From Saprospirales bacterium (GTDB taxonomy: Bacteria; Bacteroidota; Bacteroidia; Chitinophagales; Saprospiraceae): DNA of 8,864 bases. Where the stretch lies: contig DLXL01000621.1 in the NCBI GenBank assembly GCA_003448025.1, positions 1 to 8,864 on the forward strand, read 5' to 3'. The translations under genes and the position numbers were made by a program. Shown here one piece after another: positions 1 through 6,907 of the stretch (positions are counted from its first letter, which is position 1; every line of letters starts with the position of its first letter). Below the pieces are notes generated by a model, which had not been told where the DNA came from, made no database searches, and saw nothing but the letters and a program-made list of their open reading frames with translations.

Positions 1-1
1 G

Positions 2-2374
2 CCTACTTCTGCCCCCAATGTGCCAAAGAAGTACAAGGAATATGAGTGGAAGGCCTACGATATTGATCAGCCAGATCAGGAAATAGACTTTTTTACTGAG
101 TCAAACAGTATTTCACCTACCATAAACATTGATCATCCCTATTTTAGTAATTTCAATTCCGGGTATTACCCTCAATTTGTTGTAAAACTCAGGGTGACTG
201 ATTTTGCAAATCAGATAAAAGAAGTAGGCGAAGTGGTGCATTTTAATGCATTCAGGATAACTGCAAAAGATGGTTATACCCGTTGTCCTGAAACCTGGTC
301 ATATTTTGAAAATACGCCACTGGTACAGGGAGGCTCTGGAAATTACGAATTCACCTGGACAACAACCTCTGGCAATCTGGACTTCCAGTCAAATGATTTG
401 CACGATCCATTTCCATACTTCCACACACCTGAAATGGGCACAAAAACCTACAATCTCTTGGTAAAAATGCTGGATGGAAATGGAGCAGAGGTTTGTCAAT
501 TAACGAAGTCTATTGAGGTTGAAGCGGTATCTCTTTCACTTTCAATGCCATCAACAGCAGGCGCTTGCGATGAAGCGGGTACAGCTATAATTGGCCCGTC
601 CGGCCTTGGTGTACAGGGAGGTTCAGGAAATTTTGGTTATGAATGGACAACCACTAATCCATTGGATTTAAACTACTTGAGCGACGTTTTTGCTGCCAAT
701 CCTGTTATCCAAGAATTTCCAGAAGGGGCTATGATTACTTACACACTAAGAGTCGGCGACCTCACTTCGGAGTGCATGACTAGCGCCGAGGTATTAGTGA
801 CCGGGTATCCGAATAACCTTTTTGTTACTCTTCCAAGTTCCACTACAGTTTGTTATGGAGAGGAGGTGACCATCACAGGGAACGTTAATCCATTCAGCCA
901 AATTTATCACGAATGGACGACGAATCACCCAAAACCGGAGTTGGTACAAAATGGTGGAAATGGCCCTAAAAAGCAGCTTACTTTTTCAGAAATCATGTGC
1001 AGTTATCCGGGCACTTATAATATAACTTTAAAGGCAACGGATATTGTTTCAGGATGCACCGCTGAAGCGACAACCAGCTTGACCGTAAGATCTCCGTGGC
1101 GTTATAAGGGCTATGTTTCCAAGATTGCATCTGCAACAAAAAATTCAAGTATGCCATTATGGGAACCTGGAAGTATTAACTACTTCACATCGAATCCGCC
1201 AAATTTGAATAACATTGAGGTGAGTTGGCATCCGTATCCTCCTCACCAAGGGAGCATTACCTATTATGGAAATACAGCATTGCCTTCTAATGGATCGTTT
1301 ACTCCCACAAAGGAAGTGCCATTTTTGACCATGACGGTATATGATAATGTGAGTGGATGTTCCAAAACGGTAAAAACGATGAGATATATCATTTCCGAGT
1401 ATGAACCCAGGCTGAGCATTTTTGCTGGAAATGGAGCATCTTGTATTGGCGATCCGGTTTGCTTTGATCTAGTATTTGATGCACAATTAGCGGATTATAC
1501 GACACCGCTTTTGCCAGACAATATATCTGCATTAGTTGCCATTAATGCTCCAAGTAATATCCCACAGCAGCCAGACTTTAAATACATTCCAGTGAAGTTA
1601 TTATTGGAAAACTCCTCTGGTTTGTATAAGGCAAAGGTTTGTGAGACTGATTTTTTTCAATATGAAACATACAATTGGCCTCATTATACAGCTTCACTTA
1701 GCCTGGCAAATGGAATCTGGAATAATGTTGAAAGTGCAACTATTGATGTAGCCGTTAATGAAATCTCTACATCCAATGAGCATATAATCAAGTGCTTGCC
1801 AAACAACGGTAACAATAATCATGAGCGGGCTCTTTCATACAGATTTGGCGTGCAATGTACTGGTTCAGCGGTTCATAGTGCTAATACCTATACGTTCGCA
1901 AGAGACTACATCGAACTGCTCCCGGATAATGATCTGGAACTTATTCCGGGTACCGGTGCAGGTAGCTTCAACAGGGGGGCCTATTTGGGTATTGATCCTT
2001 GTATCATTCCTCAAGCTGTTGGGAACAGTCCTAATAGTTTGTTGAGCCGTGTTTCAGTAGAAGAAAGGAGTACAACCTCAGATTCCTCCCAGACTTATCC
2101 TCTTATACTGGATGTGTTCCCGAATCCTTTTGAAGATGAAGTCAATATTGAATTCAATATTCCAAAAGATTGTGCCGGCAGGACTTCAATAGTTCTTTAC
2201 GACATAACGGGAAAAGAAAAAGCCATAGTTTACCTTCAAGAAAACTGTCCCAGTGGGGTACATCAAACCCGGTTTAAAACAGATCATATACCTCCAGGGA
2301 TATATTTCTGCGAACTAAAAACCTGCAATAATCTGCGTATTACACGCAAGCTGGTGAAAATCAAAAATCATTAA
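2..2374 (+). CDS. T9SS-exported PKD-like repeat surface protein, 5' end outside the window
   Basis: The frame is open to the left edge, so this is the 3' part of a larger gene. The GTG at 20 is the first possible start in frame but is unlikely to be real, because no signal peptide follows it. The visible ~790 residues begin with beta-rich PKD/Ig-like repeats. Two carry the motif VQGGSGN followed by WTTT (near 323-367 and 611-655), a third has EWTT near 911, and a more divergent one lies around 1095-1390. Such domains are usually extracellular adhesive spacers. A region of unknown fold, with several cysteines, follows (about 1400-2060). The last ~88 residues (from about 2108) fit the T9SS type A sorting domain: FPNPF, then YDITGKE, then PPGIYFCEL and a basic tail ending KLVKIK. 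This domain directs passage across the outer membrane and is normally cleaved or used for anchoring. The next gene starts 12 bp on, suggesting an operon. Export route is well supported; adhesion is an inference and no catalytic domain was recognised. Confidence 0.88.
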   Translation, partial: PTSAPNVPKKYKEYEWKAYDIDQPDQEIDFFTESNSISPTINIDHPYFSNFNSGYYPQFVVKLRVTDFANQIKEVGEVVHFNAFRITAKDGYTRCPETWSYFENTPLVQGGSGNYEFTWTTTSGNLDFQSNDLHDPFPYFHTPEMGTKTYNLLVKMLDGNGAEVCQLTKSIEVEAVSLSLSMPSTAGACDEAGTAIIGPSGLGVQGGSGNFGYEWTTTNPLDLNYLSDVFAANPVIQEFPEGAMITYTLRVGDLTSECMTSAEVLVTGYPNNLFVTLPSSTTVCYGEEVTITGNVNPFSQIYHEWTTNHPKPELVQNGGNGPKKQLTFSEIMCSYPGTYNITLKATDIVSGCTAEATTSLTVRSPWRYKGYVSKIASATKNSSMPLWEPGSINYFTSNPPNLNNIEVSWHPYPPHQGSITYYGNTALPSNGSFTPTKEVPFLTMTVYDNVSGCSKTVKTMRYIISEYEPRLSIFAGNGASCIGDPVCFDLVFDAQLADYTTPLLPDNISALVAINAPSNIPQQPDFKYIPVKLLLENSSGLYKAKVCETDFFQYETYNWPHYTASLSLANGIWNNVESATIDVAVNEISTSNEHIIKCLPNNGNNNHERALSYRFGVQCTGSAVHSANTYTFARDYIELLPDNDLELIPGTGAGSFNRGAYLGIDPCIIPQAVGNSPNSLLSRVSVEERSTTSDSSQTYPLILDVFPNPFEDEVNIEFNIPKDCAGRTSIVLYDITGKEKAIVYLQENCPSGVHQTRFKTDHIPPGIYFCELKTCNNLRITRKLVKIKNH
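323..632 (+). repeat. Direct repeat marking duplicated PKD-like domains
   Basis: GTACAGGGAGG-TC-GGAAATT occurs at 323-344 and again at 611-632, with 20 of 22 bases identical. Both copies encode VQGGSGN just before a Tyr/Phe-rich strand and WTTT. The spacing of 288 bp (96 codons) fits one Ig/PKD-like domain, so the pair marks an internal domain duplication. Confidence 0.7.
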
Positions 2375-2386
2375 ACGCCACCTCTT

Positions 2387-4054
2387 ATGAAATCGAAAAA
2401 AATCATATTTCTCTTACTTCTGACGGTGGTTTCAATAAGTATTCACCAGTTGAAAGCACAAGTTAAATGTCCAACATCTGTAGGATATCGTGATTACACG
2501 TGCCAGCAAGTTGGCGGTGGATTCTTTTTCTATAATACAAATGCAACACATAACGTATTAACTTCTGCAACACTAAATTTCGATAGCAATGATCCCAACT
2601 GTAATGCAACCATTAACCTGAACGGATTTTCTTGTTCATTAGGCAATTTTAGAGGAGATAATGTTCCTCCATATTGCGAGGATCCAAGCCCAACAGGTAC
2701 GGTAGTATTCAATACAGGACTGGTATGTGTTTACGATGAAGGTGAACTTGTGCCCTGTAATGACTTGGTTACAGCATGCAAAGATGATCTCATTGCCTTT
2801 GCACAAGGCTTTATTTCTCCGCCAACAGATTGTAAGCTTTGGGAGGGGCCATGTGCAACAGAAAGTGAAATTTGGCGAACCGGAGATGTTAATATTGGGT
2901 CAATTATTTCACTCGAGGGTTATAAATTGGGGGTAAATGGTGGGATTACAACCGAAATGCTTCAAATTTGCAAGGCCGAATGGTGCGATTATGTATTTTC
3001 GGATACCTTTAACTTAATGCCATTAAAGGACGTAGAGGCATACATAGAAGAACATAATCGTTTGCCAAATACAACCTCCGCAACAGAAATTGCATTAAAT
3101 GGAGGCTTCTTGCTCGCCGATGAAACCATTCGTCAGCAAGAAAAAATAGAAGAGATTTTTTTGCATCTGATTTCGTTGAACGAAAGGCTTTCCCGTACTC
3201 AAAAAAGTATGGGCATCCACTTACTCAATGAATCAACTTATGAAAATTACAAGAGTGAAAATAATATTAACGAACAATTTTCAACCAATGTTGAAAACCT
3301 TCTTCAGATAGAATGTTTCCAGGTAAAACCAGCTCCTGCAGGAATTGGCGGAATCAAAGTCTCGCCAGATCTGGGTCCCTATAAGGTTTCGTGGTCTGGA
3401 CCAAGTAGTGGCAATATCCCTTTTATGCCCTGTGCAGAAGGGGCTATTCAAATCCCTAATTTGATTGCCGGATTATATGTAGTAACTGTCTCTAATGTTT
3501 CAGGAAATATTGGTACATGTAGTTTTACCATTACTCAAAATAATTCTAACACTTGCGCAGCACTGAACAGCCCTTCTTGCCGCCAGGCGATTCTAAATGT
3601 GTTGCAAGAAGAAGCTTTCTCAACACCTTCTGATTGTGAGCAGTGGGAAGGAGATCAATGCTCAAAGACGGATCCAATTTTTCGCTTGGGAAATGTTGGT
3701 ATAGGTACAAGCGTTGGCAGATCAGGATTTAGCCTGGCAGTCAAAGGCGGGATAGTTACAGATAGGCTCCGAGTTGAACTTTGTGAGAGTCAAGGCTGGT
3801 GCGATTATGTTTTTAGGGAGGGATATCCACTCACTCCATTAAATGAAATTAAATCCTTTGTTACTGAGCATAAACATCTGCCTGGCACCATCTCTCAAGC
3901 GGAAGTCATTTCAAATGACGGTATTGAATTAAAAAGTGTCAAATTGGATCAACAGGAAAAAATTGAGGAAGCATACTTGCATCTGATTGCCTTGAACAAA
4001 CGTAAGGAGTTGCTGAAATCAGAAATTAATGCACTTCACTTAAATCAAAACTAA
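2387..4054 (+). CDS. Secreted protein with two Cys-rich DYVF (S74-like) modules flanking an SprB-like repeat
   Basis: The 555-residue product opens with a clear Sec signal peptide (MKSKK, a hydrophobic stretch, cleavage near KAQ at ~25), which fixes the start. The architecture I read is a Cys-containing N-terminal domain (~26-125), module 1 (~131-271), an SprB-like repeat (~312-385: PYKVSWSG, then IPNLIAGLYVVTVSN) and module 2 (~398-550). Each module has a head with C-x-x-x-(L/I), a spaced (T/S)DC-x-x-WEG and another Cys. Then come (V)NIG or VGIGT with a GGI-T beta segment, WCDYVF (W199 and W471), an LP motif, and QQEKIEE leading into a probable coiled coil. The DYVF tail is common at the C termini of Bacteroidota secreted proteins and resembles phage tail-fibre/peptidase S74 chaperone regions, but I cannot confirm autocleavage residues. 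No T9SS sorting domain is present, unlike the upstream gene. A structural or surface role is inferred from the domains and context only. Confidence 0.87.
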   Translation: MKSKKIIFLLLLTVVSISIHQLKAQVKCPTSVGYRDYTCQQVGGGFFFYNTNATHNVLTSATLNFDSNDPNCNATINLNGFSCSLGNFRGDNVPPYCEDPSPTGTVVFNTGLVCVYDEGELVPCNDLVTACKDDLIAFAQGFISPPTDCKLWEGPCATESEIWRTGDVNIGSIISLEGYKLGVNGGITTEMLQICKAEWCDYVFSDTFNLMPLKDVEAYIEEHNRLPNTTSATEIALNGGFLLADETIRQQEKIEEIFLHLISLNERLSRTQKSMGIHLLNESTYENYKSENNINEQFSTNVENLLQIECFQVKPAPAGIGGIKVSPDLGPYKVSWSGPSSGNIPFMPCAEGAIQIPNLIAGLYVVTVSNVSGNIGTCSFTITQNNSNTCAALNSPSCRQAILNVLQEEAFSTPSDCEQWEGDQCSKTDPIFRLGNVGIGTSVGRSGFSLAVKGGIVTDRLRVELCESQGWCDYVFREGYPLTPLNEIKSFVTEHKHLPGTISQAEVISNDGIELKSVKLDQQEKIEEAYLHLIALNKRKELLKSEINALHLNQN

Positions 4055-4059
4055 TTCCT

Positions 4060-5304
4060 ATGAAATACAAAAATTCAATACTATCGCGTCTTTTAATGCA
4101 GGCTTGGTTCGGATTTCTTTTGATTGTGTTTACTTCCCCAAAAATGTCTGCACAAATAGTCTCTAATGACTTAAAGGCATTAGGATTAAATGGGAATATA
4201 ATAATTCGTGTATCCAGCGTTACAGCGTTCACTACTTACTTTTCCCTGAATAACGGAAATGTTGATCTTGATTTTCACTTTGGACTTGATGATCCAAGAA
4301 ATGGGGTACATATTGGCTTGCCGATGCCACAACCTAATGGGCAAATTTACATTCGCTTTAGTGATTTAGGTTATGAAATGGGAGATACGTTGTCATTTAT
4401 CACCACAGAAACCTTCCAAGGAACCACTATAAAGCACTATGTATTTAATATGGGAAACTATTTTCCCGAAACAGGTGGGCCAATTCAAACTTGTCCAAGA
4501 TCAATTAGGTGCGTTGGCAAAGCGCTCTTATTGAAGTTTGACCCAGATGAAATTATACTAGATCCTTCAAGTGCTACACCAATTAGGTTTCAGATTCCAA
4601 GTTTGGGTATAGATGTAACTAAAACTCCGGGAGCATATTCCGTATTAGAAAATGCATTTGTAGTTAAGTTTTTGCCAGTATTGGATTGTAATCAGATGAT
4701 GTTAGGTACTACAATATTAACGATTAATGGGTTTACATGCCATTTTGTTAATGGGCAATTAACCTGCCCTCCATGGGCAGATGTCCCTGCTAACTTGAGC
4801 GCCGATTGCTCTCCCTATTTTGATGAGTGTTTAAATGATTTGCTTGGGATTATAACAGAAGCACAATATTCAATTCCCTGCCAACAGTGGATGACATTTG
4901 GTCCATGTACAACTACAAATTTTATTTTTAGGTCGGGTAAAGTTGCTATTGGAACAGATAAATATGCCCCAAATAAGGCTTTAACAGTCAAAAATGGAAT
5001 AATTACGGATAAAGTAAAGCTAACAAACTTTGGGTGGGCTGATTATGTTTTTGACAAGCAATATCCTTTGGCCTCCTTAGACTGGGTTGAGTCTTATATT
5101 AAAAAGAATGGTCATTTGCCTGGTATACCGAGTGGTAATAGTATCGAAAATTCCGGCGGATTCGAATTAGGAGAAGTTACAATACTTCACCAGGAAAAGA
5201 TTGAAGAGATTTTCCTTCATTTGATTGCTTTAGAAAAAGAAATTAATGAAATGGAAGCAATGGTTGCTTTGCTAAAGCATTTCAATTGGGTTCAGACAAA
5301 GTAA
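4060..5304 (+). CDS. Secreted protein ending in one Cys-rich DYVF (S74-like) module
   Basis: This 414-residue protein starts 5 bp after the previous stop and has a signal peptide of about 32 residues (hydrophobic core, cleavage near MSAQ). Residues ~33-225 are a beta-rich domain I do not recognise; it contains few cysteines. From ~226 the protein matches its upstream neighbour: NGFTCHFVNGQLTC resembles that protein's GLVCVYDEGELVPC, followed by C257 in ECLNDLL, a PC-x-x-W...GPC segment, FRSGKVAIG (~290-296), then WADYVF (W326), GHLPGIPS, and HQEKIEEIFLHLIALEKEI as a predicted coiled coil at the end. This third module copy has WADYVF, the usual form, where the other two have WCDYVF with a nearby partner Cys. 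The two proteins are therefore paralogous in their C-terminal halves but not their N-terminal domains, which suggests swapping of N-terminal domains on a common stem. Function unknown; probably co-expressed with the two genes before it. Confidence 0.86.
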   Translation: MKYKNSILSRLLMQAWFGFLLIVFTSPKMSAQIVSNDLKALGLNGNIIIRVSSVTAFTTYFSLNNGNVDLDFHFGLDDPRNGVHIGLPMPQPNGQIYIRFSDLGYEMGDTLSFITTETFQGTTIKHYVFNMGNYFPETGGPIQTCPRSIRCVGKALLLKFDPDEIILDPSSATPIRFQIPSLGIDVTKTPGAYSVLENAFVVKFLPVLDCNQMMLGTTILTINGFTCHFVNGQLTCPPWADVPANLSADCSPYFDECLNDLLGIITEAQYSIPCQQWMTFGPCTTTNFIFRSGKVAIGTDKYAPNKALTVKNGIITDKVKLTNFGWADYVFDKQYPLASLDWVESYIKKNGHLPGIPSGNSIENSGGFELGEVTILHQEKIEEIFLHLIALEKEINEMEAMVALLKHFNWVQTK

Positions 5305-5682
5305 TCAATCATCTCACTATCAACACCGGAATCTCCACTGCGTGCCGCACAGCCCTCCGGTTTACAAGGCTTTGAGTGTAATTCATTACTGAAGTTCAGA
5401 TGCTGGCAGGATAATTTCCGATGAACGGAAGGGCAAAACTTGGTGGATGTCGTGATCTGCTCCAAATTTTTGTACTCTTGGTTGCCAAAAACTGCGCATT
5501 AGTAATTGCAAATTTCAGTACATTAGAGCTTGCTGATTATAATCTGATGCGTTTAATAGAATTTTCGTGATATAACTGGTTGGTAATCAAAATGTGTATT
5601 TTCACTTAACTGTCTGATTATCAAATTACAAGAGCCCAGTTGAAAAGGATATGAGCGGGTCAAGTCAAATTACTGATGGACA
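5305..5682. other. Intergenic region without an intact ordinary-size gene
   Basis: The 378 bp between the secreted-protein run and the TlpA-like gene hold the UspA relic at the left and an 11-codon ORF at the right. The middle (about 5390-5640) is AT-rich, with stops in the frames I read, and gave no recognisable coding similarity, RNA gene or strong hairpin. I looked for the Bacteroidota promoter form TAnnTTTG with an upstream TTTG. I found only partial matches (for example TATTTTCA near 5597), which I do not call. A promoter for the downstream gene should lie here but is not identified. Confidence 0.6.
5309..5350 (-). pseudogene. Relic of a second UspA C-terminus (fragment of an Nramp-UspA copy)
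   Basis: On the minus strand these 42 bases read VRHAVEIPVLIVR followed by TGA, identical in all 13 residues and stop to the end of the Nramp-UspA gene at 6908-6949. At DNA level 39 of 42 bases match in the same orientation. The three differences (Arg AGA/AGG, Ile ATA/ATT, Ala GCA/GCG) are all silent third positions. Beyond the relic similarity fades quickly, although ACAAGG-CTTT near 5364 can be aligned, with a one-base gap, to ACAAGGTCTTT near 6970. The local frame runs back only to an ATG at 5386 and then a stop at 5396, so no full UspA domain exists. It ends 4 bp from the stop of the convergent upstream gene. It could come from a tandem gene copy, from a separate UspA paralogue, or from recombination that duplicated the gene end. 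Confidence 0.75.
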
Positions 5683-5686
5683 ATGA
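5651..5686 (+). CDS. Possible 11-codon leader ORF overlapping the TlpA-like gene start
   Basis: ATG at 5651 begins MSGSSQITDGQ and stops at TGA 5684-5686, sharing ATGA with the start codon at 5683. AAAAGGAT sits immediately before the ATG. The arrangement permits translational coupling, and a terminator-like hairpin lies about 44 bp downstream. The peptide has no run of a single regulatory amino acid, and ORFs this short arise readily by chance, so this is a low-confidence call. Confidence 0.2.
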   Translation: MSGSSQITDGQ

Positions 5687-6888
5687 AATCATCTTTCGCA
5701 TTTTTTCTCTTTTGCCTAATAGCCAAATTATCTGCACAGCAACCAACTGCTGTGCAGATTTTTGACGATTTAAATAAAAAAATCACCTCCATCAACCATG
5801 GATACTTCGATTGCGCGTTCACTTGGAAATCATTAATGAAAAGTGATTCAGCCCTAAATTCCGGTCGAACATATTTCTTTAAATCGCATAATATTAGGGA
5901 TAGTATAGCCCAGTTTTGGACAGAAATGCCTTCAAACGTCAGAAAAGGCTATGATGGGGAAACATTCTATACTATAAATGATGAAACTCGTTCCATTTTA
6001 AAAAGGCTTGTTGCTGAAAAAGGCGGAGTAAGTTCACTCATAAGAGGGAATCATTTATATGATTTAGCTTTTCAAAACTATATTTTTGAGCATATAAGAC
6101 CTCCTTTTTTACTAAATATGTTTACCAGTGCTGAGGTTGACACGCTTTCTGGAAAATCAGGGGAATATATCCTGATTACCAGAACATATACATCCCCAAA
6201 TCTACTGAAAATTACAGAGCGTGACCCTGAAACAATGCAAACAAAGCAGGAATATGAAATTTCTTTGCCTGATATGACTTTACGCTGTAAACGAGAATGG
6301 GTTAATATTGGAGAGCGGTTTCAATTTGTTGAACAGCGACTTTCTCCCATTAAGGCGCTACCAGATTCGATTGGTTTTGAACGATTGCTAAACCTGGACT
6401 CCTTGCTTCAGGAAGGTTATTCTATTACCGACAAAACAGCACCTAAACCAGCGCTGATTAGCGTGGGAGATACGTTGCCAATTTTCCACATGCTTGATTT
6501 AGACAGTAACTTAATAGCCAATACCCATCAAGACAGAGGGATTATTTTATTAGATTTTTGGTATAAAAACTGCGCCCCTTGTTTATTTGGAATGCCGGCA
6601 ATAGAGCGTTTGTATAAGAAATATAAAGACCGGGGATTAAGTGTCTACGGTATCAATGGCATTGATAAAAATCCTGATGAGCTAAAAAAGCTGCAAATTG
6701 AACTGGGTATAACCTATCCAACATTGCTGGATTCACAAAAATCCTTGTCAAAACACCTCAACATAACCGGTTATCCAACCATCATATTGGTGGACTCCAT
6801 GACTCGGAAAATAATATTTACCCAAGTTGGAATTGGCAAAGAAGAAGAAGATTTGATTAGTAAGGTTATAGAAACCAGTTTAAAATAA
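5683..6888 (+). CDS. Secreted TlpA-like thiol-disulfide oxidoreductase with N-terminal extension
   Basis: The 401-residue protein begins with a signal peptide (MKSSF, hydrophobic core, cleavage after LSA at residue 18). An in-frame stop at 5674 supports this start. Residues ~20-245 form an envelope domain of uncertain family; the pattern of strands is reminiscent of LolA/lipoprotein-sorting-like domains found before thioredoxin folds in Bacteroidota, but this is a weak reading. From ~265 there is a thioredoxin/TlpA fold: the entry motif VGDTLPIF, LLDFWYKNCAPC with the redox pair C297 and C300, GMPAIERLYKKYKDRGL, and the cis-proline in GYPTIILVD (P365). Known family members reduce or isomerise disulfides outside the cytoplasm. 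There is no lipobox, so the product is probably soluble in the periplasm. Its substrates are unknown; the Cys-rich proteins encoded upstream are candidates by proximity only, since a 378-bp gap separates them. It is convergent with the transporter gene, 19 bp between stops. Confidence 0.9.
   Translation: MKSSFAFFLFCLIAKLSAQQPTAVQIFDDLNKKITSINHGYFDCAFTWKSLMKSDSALNSGRTYFFKSHNIRDSIAQFWTEMPSNVRKGYDGETFYTINDETRSILKRLVAEKGGVSSLIRGNHLYDLAFQNYIFEHIRPPFLLNMFTSAEVDTLSGKSGEYILITRTYTSPNLLKITERDPETMQTKQEYEISLPDMTLRCKREWVNIGERFQFVEQRLSPIKALPDSIGFERLLNLDSLLQEGYSITDKTAPKPALISVGDTLPIFHMLDLDSNLIANTHQDRGIILLDFWYKNCAPCLFGMPAIERLYKKYKDRGLSVYGINGIDKNPDELKKLQIELGITYPTLLDSQKSLSKHLNITGYPTIILVDSMTRKIIFTQVGIGKEEEDLISKVIETSLK
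5730..5759 (+). terminator. Perfect 12-bp hairpin with T tract inside the TlpA-like gene
   Basis: ATCTGCACAGCA (5730-5741) and TGCTGTGCAGAT (5748-5759) are exact reverse complements around a 6-base loop, followed by TTTT at 5760-5763. In RNA this has the shape of an intrinsic terminator, placed on codons 16-26 of the gene, across the signal-peptide cleavage site. Stem GC is only half. It may act as an attenuator, affect early translation, or be a chance of codon choice; no activity can be shown from sequence. Confidence 0.35.
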
Positions 6889-6907
6889 TGGCGTCATTTT
6901 AATAGAT

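Noticed and set aside
18..22. ATG at 18 or GTG at 20 as the true start of the first gene
   Set aside because: ATG at 18 is out of frame, the frame stays open to the window edge, and no signal peptide follows although the protein has a T9SS export domain.
2530..2712. 60-codon minus-strand ORF inside the second gene
   Set aside because: It overlaps a well-supported secreted-protein gene and has no recognisable motif or start context.
5400..5480. Transposase relic in the intergenic region
   Set aside because: I tried reading parts of both strands and found no transposase-like motif or terminal inverted repeats.
6889..6907. Bidirectional terminator between the convergent genes
   Set aside because: Only a 4-bp stem (AATG/CATT) can be formed in the 19-bp gap, too weak to call.
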